A stretch of DNA of 6,160 nt from Bacteroidales bacterium (GCA_024762735.1 JANTGU010000144.1:1-6160); one strand, 5' to 3'; shown: positions 1 to 6,160, counted from the first letter of the stretch. The notes: generated by a model not told the origin, from the letters alone. Translations and numbers: made by a program.

Positions 1-16
1 CTCTCTCTCTCTCTCT
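1..16. repeat. (CT)8 dinucleotide repeat at window edge
   Basis: Eight perfect CT units open the window and may continue to its left, so the true length is unknown. On the minus strand the run reads (GA/AG)n and lies in frame inside the possible gene start at 1-63, where it would encode alternating Glu and Arg. It could be a real short-sequence repeat able to slip during replication, or it could mark a contig end where assembly stopped in low-complexity sequence. The sequence alone cannot separate these. Confidence 0.8.
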
Positions 17-63
17 ACAGTTGCCGGGATTTCATGTTGTATTTTAAGTAAACTGTTTTTCAT
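1..63 (-). CDS. Possible N-terminus of a leftward gene (partial)
   Basis: Reading leftward, an ATG at 63-61 opens 21 codons without a stop to the window edge (begins MKNSLLKIQHEIPATVE, then Glu/Arg from the CT/GA repeat). Support is modest. The ATG follows an A-rich stretch (CAACAAAACC) like many Bacteroidota starts, and a TACCTTTA element (one mismatch to TAnnTTTG) lies about 18 bases upstream, leaving a very short leader. The gene would follow the 860-residue secreted-protein gene on the same strand, 54 bases after its stop. Twenty-one codons are too few for a family assignment, and the peptide does not look like a signal sequence. It could equally be chance coding in an intergenic region. 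Confidence 0.3.
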   Translation of the reverse strand, partial: MKNSLLKIQHEIPATVERERE

Positions 64-80
64 GGTTTTGTTGCAAGGGA

Positions 81-88
81 TAAAGGTA
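81..88 (-). promoter_or_regulatory. Possible -7 promoter element (TACCTTTA)
   Basis: On the minus strand TACCTTTA matches the Bacteroidota -7 consensus TAnnTTTG at all but the last base. I see no TTG-type -33 element at the usual spacing of about 19 bases. If real, it would drive the partial leftward gene at 1-63. Confidence 0.25.
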
Positions 89-117
89 GGTAAATTTCTG
101 AGATTATAATTCTTTTT

Positions 118-2700
118 TCAAAACCTCGAAGCCAGCACCCCCGTTTTTTTCCAGCTTTTAACATTGCCGTCGGTATCAAAAGCACGGATATAAAAAATGT
201 AGATACCCACCAATGCTTTGGCGTTGTCGTCGGTAATACCATCCCAGCTGATGCTGCCGGAGGTACCTGATAGCTCATTATCGGCAAGATGCCTTACCAC
301 CTGCCCGTTTTGGTTGTAAACCATAATCTTCAGGTTGTAACCGGGCTTATCAAAATGGTAACTGATGTTGATTACATCATCGCGGCCATCGTTGTCGGGG
401 GAAAAGGTTTCGGGTTCAATGGTAATTTCATCTTCCGATAAACCTGGGTTTACCCATTGCGAGTTTTGATAACCGGGTGTTCCAAAGCCAACGCTTTCGG
501 CCGCCGAATGCCAGTTGTGAACATCGTTGGTGGGAGCATCGGGGTTGATGCGTTCAAGCGCCACACCATCCACGTAGTGCAACAGTGGGTATTGCATGCT
601 TTCGTTGTAGGTAAAACTGTCGATAAGGGTGTCATCAACGGTTGAGAGGAGGACTGTTCCGGCATCGTTGTTATACGAGGGAAAGGGATCTACCTCCTGA
701 AAAGCATCAGGGTTGTTGGTGGCATATTGTGCTTTTACCTTTTCCGGCGATTTGGTCAGCACCATGTATCCCTGAGGCATCAGCAGCAACTGGCTTTCCG
801 AAATGGTATAAAAGGTGGTGTCGGGCGGATTGGGCGGCGACACACGAACCGAGCCAATGTTGCACCGGCTTAAGTCAATCACTTTTGCCGAGCGGTTGTA
901 AAGCTCCACGTAATCTACCCCATCCCCTAAAGGATTAAACAGAATTTCGTTGATAACCACATCCAAAGGGGCAATGTTTTCGGGAATCCCGAAGGAGAGG
1001 GTAAGATTGTTTTCGGGTTGCAGCCCGGCACAGTTGGCCATGGTTTTGTCTATTTCAAGATGATACAGCAATCCCGTGGTAAACGGCGTACTGAAATAGA
1101 GTTCTGCTTTTTGCGGCTCCGTGGCATCGGTATAAACGGCCGAAGGTGACCCCACCCCGTTGTCAACCGTGTAGAGATTTGTGTTTTCAACTACCTGTGC
1201 CTCCATGGCCTGGTTGAACCAAATACGCATAATGTCGTTGGCTATCAGCTCGAACCGGTCGATGTCAGGAGGCAGTACCATGTTGCTAAAAACTGAGTTT
1301 TTTTCGCCGGGTGTGCCACCATAACTGCTTTCGGAAGCCCGCCAGTTGTCGATGCCTGAACAGAAATTATCGGGATTAATCTGCTCGATGGACCAACCGC
1401 CTTCCTCTTTGTCAGCATCGTGATACCAGCTTTGGGTGTAAGCAACCTGACTGATGGTTTCGCCGGCGTTATTTTGCAACACCAGCGTTTGTCCCGAGTT
1501 GGTGAGCGAAAAGCTGCTGAACCCGTAAAAATCGCCAAAGTTGGCAAAATCGTGGGCAGCTTCCTCTTTTCCCAAAATCAAATAGCCATTTGGGCTGATG
1601 GTCACGCTTTGAATATCTTTTTCGGAAGTACCCACGAGCAGCTTCCAGCCATCCAGCGAAATGGCTTTGTCAGTCCGGTTGTAAAGTTCCAAAAACTCAT
1701 ATTTCGGCAATCCGATGGAAGGAGACGGGTCAGGATATATTTCGTTAATAACCACATCATATTGGGCAGCCTGATACCACGAAAAGCTTGTTTGAAAAGG
1801 CTGCATCCTGTTTCCCGACAGGTCTTCAATGTTTGAAATTGTGATATTATACAGTAACCCGTTTTGAAATTTCTGCTGAAATGTAAGCCGCGCCTCCAAC
1901 CCGATAAGCGACACCTCTGACGGGTTTTGAATCCCCTGGTCAACCTGATAATTGGCAGGCAACGTGGCGCTGTTTTCTGCCACCGGTTCATCAAACAGTA
2001 TGGAAAGCGTAGAATCGGAAGTGGCTGTTGCTGACATCACCCCGGGGGGAATGGTATCTACCACCACATCGCCCACGTACACATTATCCCAGTAAAAATT
2101 ATCGGCGTTGCTTTTGGTATATTGGGCATAAAAGCCGAACCGGGAAGTAGTTTGAAAAGTGTTGTCGCTGCCCGAAGCTTCCGGCTGATAAATGCCGCTT
2201 CCCTCCTTGTCGATGAATATTTCCCAAAGACCGGTTTCGTCACGGGTTATTTTAAACCCAAGGCTGAACGAAGAAGCTATCAGCCCTTCGGTGCCGCGAC
2301 AGACCGAAGTAACAGTTTCGCCATCCTGCTTAAAAAGTTCGATGGCATCGCTACTGCCCGATTCGCCCAGCTGTAAAAAATATCCTTGTAAAGGTTCCGT
2401 CAGGTTTTGCCGGTTGCTCACCAGATAAATTCTACCGTAGTTGTTCGATGAGGGCGAAAAAGATTGCTTCACCCATAAGCGCCATTCACACTGCGAGGCT
2501 TTTTGGTTGGCGGTGGATAACCATGAAACGCCCTCGACACTATCGTTAAGTTGTAACTGTAGAGCGGTATTCACAACAAAAGTTTCAGCGGTTCCTGTCC
2601 AGGCAGGATTTTGAGTGAAATCGCCATCGGTAAAATCGTCGCTAACCTGTGCCGTCACCATCAAGGGTAACCAAATAAGTAATAATAGTAGTTGTTTCAT
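118..2700 (-). CDS. Secreted lamin-tail-domain (LTD) protein with Ig-like repeats and FlgD/CHU_C-like C-terminus
   Basis: This is an exported, probably cell-surface or secreted, multidomain protein of 860 residues. Residues 1-17 form a signal peptide (MKQ, a Leu-rich core, then TAQ). Residues about 20-211 look like a LamG/concanavalin-type beta-sandwich, ending in DNFYWDNVYVGD as such domains in this phylum often do. Two similar modules follow, each an SbsA-like Ig domain plus a lamin-tail domain: about 216-469 and 478-747. Each LTD opens with DVVINEI, has an ELYNR core, and closes with an (E)xINPD...NW...GTPG signature. Residues about 758-860 form a FlgD-Ig/CHU_C-like domain (FSPDNDGRDDVINI, then GIYIFYIRAFD and KKTGVLASRF). 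That position suits a type IX secretion signal, but I cannot assign a formal sorting class. No catalytic domain is visible; LTD domains are usually credited with binding or anchoring. The ATG at 2700 is preferred because the signal peptide starts there; the leader is A-rich without a Shine-Dalgarno sequence. The gene is divergent from asd. Confidence 0.9.
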   Translation of the reverse strand: MKQLLLLLIWLPLMVTAQVSDDFTDGDFTQNPAWTGTAETFVVNTALQLQLNDSVEGVSWLSTANQKASQCEWRLWVKQSFSPSSNNYGRIYLVSNRQNLTEPLQGYFLQLGESGSSDAIELFKQDGETVTSVCRGTEGLIASSFSLGFKITRDETGLWEIFIDKEGSGIYQPEASGSDNTFQTTSRFGFYAQYTKSNADNFYWDNVYVGDVVVDTIPPGVMSATATSDSTLSILFDEPVAENSATLPANYQVDQGIQNPSEVSLIGLEARLTFQQKFQNGLLYNITISNIEDLSGNRMQPFQTSFSWYQAAQYDVVINEIYPDPSPSIGLPKYEFLELYNRTDKAISLDGWKLLVGTSEKDIQSVTISPNGYLILGKEEAAHDFANFGDFYGFSSFSLTNSGQTLVLQNNAGETISQVAYTQSWYHDADKEEGGWSIEQINPDNFCSGIDNWRASESSYGGTPGEKNSVFSNMVLPPDIDRFELIANDIMRIWFNQAMEAQVVENTNLYTVDNGVGSPSAVYTDATEPQKAELYFSTPFTTGLLYHLEIDKTMANCAGLQPENNLTLSFGIPENIAPLDVVINEILFNPLGDGVDYVELYNRSAKVIDLSRCNIGSVRVSPPNPPDTTFYTISESQLLLMPQGYMVLTKSPEKVKAQYATNNPDAFQEVDPFPSYNNDAGTVLLSTVDDTLIDSFTYNESMQYPLLHYVDGVALERINPDAPTNDVHNWHSAAESVGFGTPGYQNSQWVNPGLSEDEITIEPETFSPDNDGRDDVINISYHFDKPGYNLKIMVYNQNGQVVRHLADNELSGTSGSISWDGITDDNAKALVGIYIFYIRAFDTDGNVKSWKKTGVLASRF
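460..1269 (-). repeat. Ig-like + LTD module, copy B (residues ~478-747)
   Basis: This is the second homologous module. It mirrors copy A with IWFNQAM...LYTVDNG, TGLLYHLEI, DVVINEI, ELYNR, GYMVL, ALERINPD, NW and FGTPGYQNS. DNA around 893-908 and 943-962 is close to identical to copy A at the matching places, mostly where the encoded motif is conserved, so it need not mean a recent duplication. Confidence 0.8.
1294..2055 (-). repeat. Ig-like + LTD module, copy A (residues ~216-469)
   Basis: This is the first of two homologous coding modules in the secreted LTD gene. Protein landmarks shared with copy B are the Ig segment ILFDEPV...NYxVD, the NGLLYNITI stretch, DVVINEI, ELYNR, GYLIL, SIEQINPD, NW and GGTPGEKNS. 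At the DNA level the stretches around 1676-1692 and 1739-1758 closely match their counterparts in copy B. Confidence 0.8.
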
Positions 2701-2721
2701 TATTTTGGTAATTTTGCGCGA

Positions 2722-2729
2722 TAAAATTA
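2722..2729 (-). promoter_or_regulatory. Possible -7 element for the LTD gene (TAATTTTA)
   Basis: On the minus strand TAATTTTA matches TAnnTTTG except at its last base, and lies 21 bases from the ATG at 2700. No clear TTG element stands at -33, so this is a weak call based on position and base composition. Confidence 0.25.
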
Positions 2730-2811
2730 GATTGTTAAAAGTAAGAAAATTTTTAACTATTCAGGATAAAGCACTGAAGCAATGAAATATTCATGTTTGA
2801 TCTTAAACACA

Positions 2812-2872
2812 CCCGCCCCCGCCCGAACGACGCCTGTCGGGCAGGCGAACGACGTTCAGTCGGGCGGGCGCG
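2812..2872. repeat. GC-rich REP/BIME-like palindromic element in the divergent intergenic region
   Basis: A 61-bp block of 79% G+C (48 of 61) lies between flanks of about 20-23% G+C. An outer 9-bp perfect inverted repeat (CCCGCCCGA at 2818-2826 with TCGGGCGGG at 2860-2868) encloses an inner hairpin, CGCCTG/CAGGCG (2831-2836 with 2842-2847, loop TCGGG). It also contains a 9-bp direct repeat CGAACGACG (2824-2832 and 2846-2854). Each copy is followed after 3-4 bases by GTCGGGC, so the core reads as two imperfect units of about 22 bp. A near-palindrome GAACGACGTTC spans 2847-2857. It lies between two divergent gene starts, so it is unlikely to be a terminator. The structure resembles dispersed REP-type elements; copy number elsewhere cannot be seen here. 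Confidence 0.7.
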
Positions 2873-2928
2873 TAATCCGATGAGAAAACAAATTGCTGTG
2901 TAACAATTAAATACAAAATTATAAACAG

Positions 2929-3921
2929 ATGAAGATAGCCATGGTAGGAGCCACCGGGTTGGTGGGCAGGGAGATGATAAAGGTGTTGGAGGAGTTTGAC
3001 TTTCCGGTGGAAGTGCTGTTGCCGGTTGCTTCAGAAAAATCAACGGGAAAATCAATCTTTTTTGAGGGTCGCGAAATAACCGTGATCTCGGTGGAAGATG
3101 CCGTGGCCGCCAAACCTCTCATTGCTATTTTTTCAGCCGGGTCAGAAGTCTCTAAAAAATGGGCGCCGGTTTTTGCAGAGGCCGGAACCACGGTCATTGA
3201 CAACTCCTCGGCCTGGCGGATGGATGACAACGTTCCTTTGGTAGTTCCTGAAATAAATGCCGGTATTCTTACCAAAAAAGACAAAATCATTGCCAACCCC
3301 AACTGCTCTACCATTCAGTTGGTGATGGTGCTGGCTCCGTTGCAAAAAAGGTACGGCATCAAAAGAGTGGTGGTTTCCACTTATCAATCGGTTACCGGAA
3401 GTGGCGCCGGGGCAGTAGAGCAACTGATGGCCGAACGTGATGGCCGAAAGGCTGAAAAAGTGTACCCTCACCCCATCGACCTGAACGTGTTGCCGCACGC
3501 CGGTGATTTTGAAAAAGAGGGCTACACCACCGAAGAGCTTAAACTGGTGAACGAAACCAAAAAGATACTGGATGCGGATATCCCGTTAACAGCTACGGCA
3601 GCACGTGTCCCCGTGACAGGAGGACATTCGGAAGCCGTTAACATTGAGCTGGAAAAAGATTTTACTATTGAAGAGGTAAAGCAACTTCTGGCCAATACCC
3701 AAGGGGTAGTTCTGGAGGATGATCCCGAAAAAAACCACTACCCGATGCCCATTCACGCCAAAGGGAAAAATGAAGTTTTCGTCGGCCGTATCCGAAGAGA
3801 TTTTTCCGTTGAACTCGGGCTCAATGTTTGGATTGTAGCCGACAACATTCGTAAAGGAGCTGCTACCAACGCGGTGCAAATAATGGCTCACCTCATTCAT
3901 AACAAATTAATAGCAAGATAG
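2929..3921 (+). CDS. asd: Aspartate-semialdehyde dehydrogenase
   Basis: The cytoplasmic enzyme (EC 1.2.1.11) reduces L-aspartyl-4-phosphate with NADPH to aspartate semialdehyde, the branch-point intermediate for lysine/diaminopimelate, threonine and methionine. Family motifs are all present: the Rossmann loop GATGLVG at residues 7-13, the NADP-phosphate-binding region ASEKSTG at 34-40, DNSSAWR with phosphate-binding Arg97, the catalytic Cys126 in NPNCST, Gln153 in TYQSVTGSGAGA, Arg226 in AARVPV and His233 in GGHSEA. At 330 residues it is the usual length for this shorter branch of the family and appears intact. The ATG at 2929 is right because the nucleotide-binding strand (MKIAMVGATG) begins at once; the leader is A-rich without a Shine-Dalgarno sequence. 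The gene ends in TAG directly followed by ribF in the same frame, suggesting cotranscription. No lysine riboswitch was recognised upstream. Confidence 0.97.
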   Translation: MKIAMVGATGLVGREMIKVLEEFDFPVEVLLPVASEKSTGKSIFFEGREITVISVEDAVAAKPLIAIFSAGSEVSKKWAPVFAEAGTTVIDNSSAWRMDDNVPLVVPEINAGILTKKDKIIANPNCSTIQLVMVLAPLQKRYGIKRVVVSTYQSVTGSGAGAVEQLMAERDGRKAEKVYPHPIDLNVLPHAGDFEKEGYTTEELKLVNETKKILDADIPLTATAARVPVTGGHSEAVNIELEKDFTIEEVKQLLANTQGVVLEDDPEKNHYPMPIHAKGKNEVFVGRIRRDFSVELGLNVWIVADNIRKGAATNAVQIMAHLIHNKLIAR

Positions 3922-4845
3922 TTGAAAATATATCGAAATATAGAAGAAATTGAAAGGGTTAACAACGCGGTAGTTACTACCGGCACCTTCGATGGGGTGC
4001 ACCTGGGTCACCAGGCGGTTTTTGACGTGATGAAAGCAGAAGCAGCCAAGGTTGGCGGCGAAACGGTGGTGGTCACTTTTTTTCCGCACCCCAGGTACGT
4101 GCTGGGTCTTGATGTGGATTCGTTAAAGTTCATCACCACCATGGAACGGAAAATTTCCCTCATGGAAAAGGCCGGCATCGACCATCTTTTCATTATTGAA
4201 TTTACCAAAGAGTTCTCTCGCAACTCCTCCGAGGCATTTGTCACCAATTACATCATCAACCCTTTTCATCCCAAGAAAATTATCATTGGCCACGACCACC
4301 ATTTCGGACGCAATCGTCACGGTAGTTACGAGCTGCTTTTAAATTTAGGTGCCGAATATGGATTTGATGTTATTCAGGTTGCCCCGCTTAAAATTAACGG
4401 GGTAACGGTAAGCTCGACCCGCGTGCGCAACCTGCTGGAAAAGGGAAGCATAGCCGAGGCCAACAAGCTGCTTGGTTACGAATACTCCATCAAGGGCATG
4501 GTGGTGCATGGCAACGGCATCGGCCGCACCATTGGCTATCCCACTGCCAACATCAAAGTGGGGAACGAGTATAAACTAATTGCAGCCAACGGGGTTTATG
4601 CCTGCCGCGTGGAGTACAACGGGCAACTTCACGGGGGCATGACCAACATTGGTTTCCGGCCTACCATCAACCAAAGCAGCCTCACCATCGAAGTCAATAT
4701 TTTTGATTTTAACAAAGACATCTACGACGAAACCATTACCATCTATTTTGTGGACAGATTGCGCAACGAAGTAAAATTTAACAATTTATCAGCTTTAAAA
4801 ACCCAGCTGGCTAAAGATAAAAAGAAAGCACAGGAAATATTGTAG
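3922..4845 (+). CDS. ribF: Bifunctional riboflavin kinase / FAD synthetase (TTG start)
   Basis: This cytoplasmic two-domain enzyme phosphorylates riboflavin to FMN (EC 2.7.1.26) and adenylylates FMN to FAD (EC 2.7.7.2). The N-terminal FMN adenylyltransferase domain shows GTFDGVHLGHQ at residues 21-31, TFFPHPR at 52-58, GHDHHFGRNR at 123-132 and VSSTRVRNLLEKG at 163-175. The C-terminal riboflavin kinase domain shows KGMVVHGNGIGRTIGYPTAN (191-210, with the PTAN metal/ATP motif), NGVYA at 223-227, GGMTNIGFRPT and the probable catalytic Glu257 in IEVNIFDF. The 307-residue length is typical. The start is TTG: the in-frame codon just before it is the asd stop, and the next in-frame ATG (codon 37) would delete the essential GTFDGVHLGH motif. 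The resulting MKIYRNIEEIE start matches what I recall of Bacteroidota homologues. Zero spacing to asd suggests termination-reinitiation coupling. Confidence 0.96.
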   Translation: MKIYRNIEEIERVNNAVVTTGTFDGVHLGHQAVFDVMKAEAAKVGGETVVVTFFPHPRYVLGLDVDSLKFITTMERKISLMEKAGIDHLFIIEFTKEFSRNSSEAFVTNYIINPFHPKKIIIGHDHHFGRNRHGSYELLLNLGAEYGFDVIQVAPLKINGVTVSSTRVRNLLEKGSIAEANKLLGYEYSIKGMVVHGNGIGRTIGYPTANIKVGNEYKLIAANGVYACRVEYNGQLHGGMTNIGFRPTINQSSLTIEVNIFDFNKDIYDETITIYFVDRLRNEVKFNNLSALKTQLAKDKKKAQEIL

Positions 4846-4893
4846 GGTTGGTTTAAAGCAGCCTGATGGTTGTTCCTTCCTGTTTACATTTCC

Positions 4894-4905
4894 GCAAACG
4901 TTTGC
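4894..4905. promoter_or_regulatory. Perfect 12-bp palindrome, LacI/PurR-family-type operator
   Basis: GCAAACGTTTGC is perfectly self-complementary around a central CG, the hallmark of operators for LacI/GalR/PurR-family repressors; it closely resembles the core of the E. coli PurR box (ACGCAAACGTTTTCGT). It sits 49 bases after the ribF stop and about 150 bases before the ATG at 5052. A TACATTTC element (4885-4892, one mismatch to TAnnTTTG) directly precedes it, so a bound repressor could block a promoter there, although no good -33 element accompanies it. No regulator gene lies in the window, so the cognate factor is unknown. Confidence 0.45.
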
Positions 4906-5002
4906 ATATGGATTTTCACACCACACCATGAAAGTTTGATCTGTTTTTATGCGAACAACGTGATATTTAACACCAAAAGCACGTTTTTTACTTCATTTCC
5001 TT

Positions 5003-5010
5003 TATTTTTG
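5003..5010 (+). promoter_or_regulatory. -7 promoter element (TATTTTTG) for the gene at 5052
   Basis: TATTTTTG matches the Bacteroidota -7 consensus TAnnTTTG exactly, in an AT-rich stretch 41 bases before the ATG at 5052, giving a leader of roughly 35 bases. The -33 region holds only a T-run (4984-4989) rather than a clean TTG, so the call rests mainly on the -7 match and position. Confidence 0.5.
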
Positions 5011-5051
5011 TGTTTGATATCTAAAATAGGATTACCAAAAAATTTACCATT

Positions 5052-6160
5052 ATGAAAAAAAATTATACGCTGGTTTTACTGGTGCTGGTGCCCTTTTTAC
5101 TGTTTTCAAAGTCGTATCACACCATTGCAATCGATGGAAATGCTTCTGGCTGGGCAGCCGACGAAACCTTCGATAACATCAGCCACGATGGCTATGCAGG
5201 TGTTAAACATGCCAACTTCACCTGGGATGCCGACTATATTTACATGGCCGTGCAAGATAACGATGCCGATTACAATAACATGGCTACCTTTATCTATTTT
5301 GACACCGACCCTTCCGGAACCCTTGGCACAACCGATGCTTATGCATGGGGCGACTATATTGTATCGCCGTTTAATGCCGATTATGTGGTAGCATGGAAAA
5401 ACAACTACAACGACGATTATATCGAAGTTAAAAAATACAACAACGATAACGGAACCTGGGATTTATTGTCTAATAATAATCAGGCATACATTCTTGACGG
5501 GACGGATACCGTGGTTCGGTTTTTTGTAATTGACAATTCAGATACGCGTGAAATCAGAATTAAGCGTTCGTTTATTAATAGCCCTGATGCCGTTAAAACC
5601 TGCATGTTTACCGAGCAGCAATGGACTGGGTCAGGCAATTATCGATACCTGGTTTGGCCTTCGGAAGGGTGGACTGATGGCAACAGGGCTTTTGGCCAGG
5701 CTATTCCCCACTATTATGGTTTCTTATTGGAAGATCATGTTTCGTTGGATTCCATTCCATACTACGATGCAGCTTTTACCCAATGGACAGGAGCTTCAGG
5801 GGCAAACTGGAACGATGTTACTAACTGGTCGATGGGTACTCCCGGCGACACAACACTAACCATTATCCCGTCAGGAAATGCCGTTTTAGTAAATGCTCCT
5901 AGCCAGAATGTATTTGATTTGGCTTTGAAACCGGGTTCGGTGGTAACCATTCCCACGGGACAGTCGCTTACGGTTAACGGTGGATTTTTTAACACGGCCG
6001 GTGCCGGTGGCATGGTTGTCAACTCAACCTTTTCGGGCAATGGATCACTCATTGTTAAAGGCTTTGCCGGTGTATCGGTAACAGCAGAATGTTACGTGAC
6101 AGCCGACAAATGGCACTCGTTTGCCGCCCCGGTTTCTAACCAGACCACCACGCAGCTTTT
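5052..6160 (+). CDS. Secreted protein with CBM9/DOMON-like N-terminal domain, 3' truncated by window end
   Basis: An ATG at 5052 opens a frame with no stop to the window end: 369 codons plus two bases. Residues 1-20 form a signal peptide (MKKNYTLVLLVLVPFLLFSK). Residues about 24-235 resemble a CBM9/DOMON-type beta-sandwich: IDGNASGWAADETFDNIS, then FTWDADYIYMAVQDND and IYFDTDPSGT, a layout seen in extracellular carbohydrate- or ligand-binding domains. From about 245 a second region begins with WTGASGANWNDVTNWSMGTP, a module recurrent in large Bacteroidota exported proteins, followed by beta-repeat-like sequence (VVTIPTGQSLTVNGGFF). No catalytic motif is seen in the visible part. The rest, possibly with a type IX secretion C-terminal domain, lies to the right. 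The start is chosen for the signal peptide and the preceding A-rich leader. The domain assignments come from sequence pattern only. The gene is in a different frame from ribF and has its own promoter element. Confidence 0.85.
   Translation, partial: MKKNYTLVLLVLVPFLLFSKSYHTIAIDGNASGWAADETFDNISHDGYAGVKHANFTWDADYIYMAVQDNDADYNNMATFIYFDTDPSGTLGTTDAYAWGDYIVSPFNADYVVAWKNNYNDDYIEVKKYNNDNGTWDLLSNNNQAYILDGTDTVVRFFVIDNSDTREIRIKRSFINSPDAVKTCMFTEQQWTGSGNYRYLVWPSEGWTDGNRAFGQAIPHYYGFLLEDHVSLDSIPYYDAAFTQWTGASGANWNDVTNWSMGTPGDTTLTIIPSGNAVLVNAPSQNVFDLALKPGSVVTIPTGQSLTVNGGFFNTAGAGGMVVNSTFSGNGSLIVKGFAGVSVTAECYVTADKWHSFAAPVSNQTTTQL

Larger units (their letters stand above)
4846..5051. other. Intergenic spacer between ribF and the secreted-protein gene
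   Basis: This 206-bp stretch has no credible gene; short open frames here lack starts, family motifs and sensible composition. It contains the palindrome at 4894-4905 and the -7 element at 5003-5010. I found no GC-rich hairpin plus T-run after ribF, so no intrinsic terminator is called and read-through into the next gene is possible. Confidence 0.6.

Noticed and set aside
1245..1994. Large minus-strand and plus-strand open frames inside the LTD gene
   Set aside because: They are out-of-frame shadows of the 860-residue gene, without starts, motifs or composition of real proteins.
2812..2872. GC-rich hairpin as an intrinsic terminator
   Set aside because: It lies between two genes transcribed away from each other and no T-run follows the stem on either strand.
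2701..2928. Lysine riboswitch ahead of asd
   Set aside because: Apart from the short GC-rich repeat the region is plain AT-rich DNA. I could not recognise the conserved multi-helix lysine-element core, though no covariance search was possible.
2889..2928. A standard promoter for asd (TTG at 2893-2895)
   Set aside because: At the expected 19-base spacing there is no TAnnTTTG element, only A-rich sequence, so I did not call it.
2753..3055. Minus-strand 100-codon open frame over the start of asd and the GC-rich element
   Set aside because: It overlaps the well-supported asd gene, its only distinctive peptide comes from the GC-rich repeat, and it has no family motif or promoter.
3142..4320. Minus-strand open frames antisense to asd and ribF
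   Set aside because: Both sense genes carry complete family motif sets; the antisense frames show nothing recognisable and overlap them entirely.
4846..4875. Terminator after ribF
   Set aside because: The repeated GGTTG is a direct repeat, not an inverted one, and no stem followed by a T-run is present.
4870..5055. 61-codon plus-strand open frame after ribF
   Set aside because: It starts with TTG, has no leader or family features, and spans the palindrome and the promoter region of the next gene.

Overview
The window looks like a piece of a Bacteroidota chromosome. The signs are a large secreted lamin-tail-domain protein with a FlgD/CHU_C-like C-terminal domain, a second secreted protein with the W-T-G...W-N...N-W module typical of the phylum, A-rich leaders with no Shine-Dalgarno sequence, and TAnnTTTG-like promoter elements. 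Within Bacteroidota I would guess an environmental Marinilabiliales/Bacteroidales-type lineage, but the sequence does not settle this.

Layout. Positions 1-63 hold a (CT)8 run at the window edge and the possible first 21 codons of a leftward gene. Positions 118-2700 (minus) encode an 860-residue exported protein with two copies of an [Ig-like + lamin-tail] module and no recognisable catalytic domain. Positions 2701-2928 are the divergent intergenic region. It is AT-rich except for a sharply bounded, 79% G+C element with nested inverted and direct repeats. Positions 2929-3921 (plus) encode aspartate-semialdehyde dehydrogenase (asd). Positions 3922-4845 encode the bifunctional riboflavin kinase/FAD synthetase (ribF), which begins with TTG directly after the asd stop codon and in the same frame. 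Positions 4846-5051 are a regulatory-looking spacer with a perfect 12-bp palindrome of the LacI/PurR operator type and a good -7 promoter element. From 5052 to the window end runs a long secreted-protein ORF with no stop in the window.

How the genes fit together. asd and ribF are housekeeping genes (aspartate-family amino acid and cell-wall precursor synthesis; FMN/FAD synthesis) and are probably cotranscribed and translationally coupled. The two secreted proteins flank them and share no evident pathway with them. I see no transposase, integrase, CRISPR array, tRNA, rRNA, toxin-antitoxin or defence cassette. I found no convincing new multi-gene system; the points worth following are the GC-rich repeat element, the LacI-type palindrome, the abutting in-frame asd/ribF junction and the dinucleotide run at the left edge.
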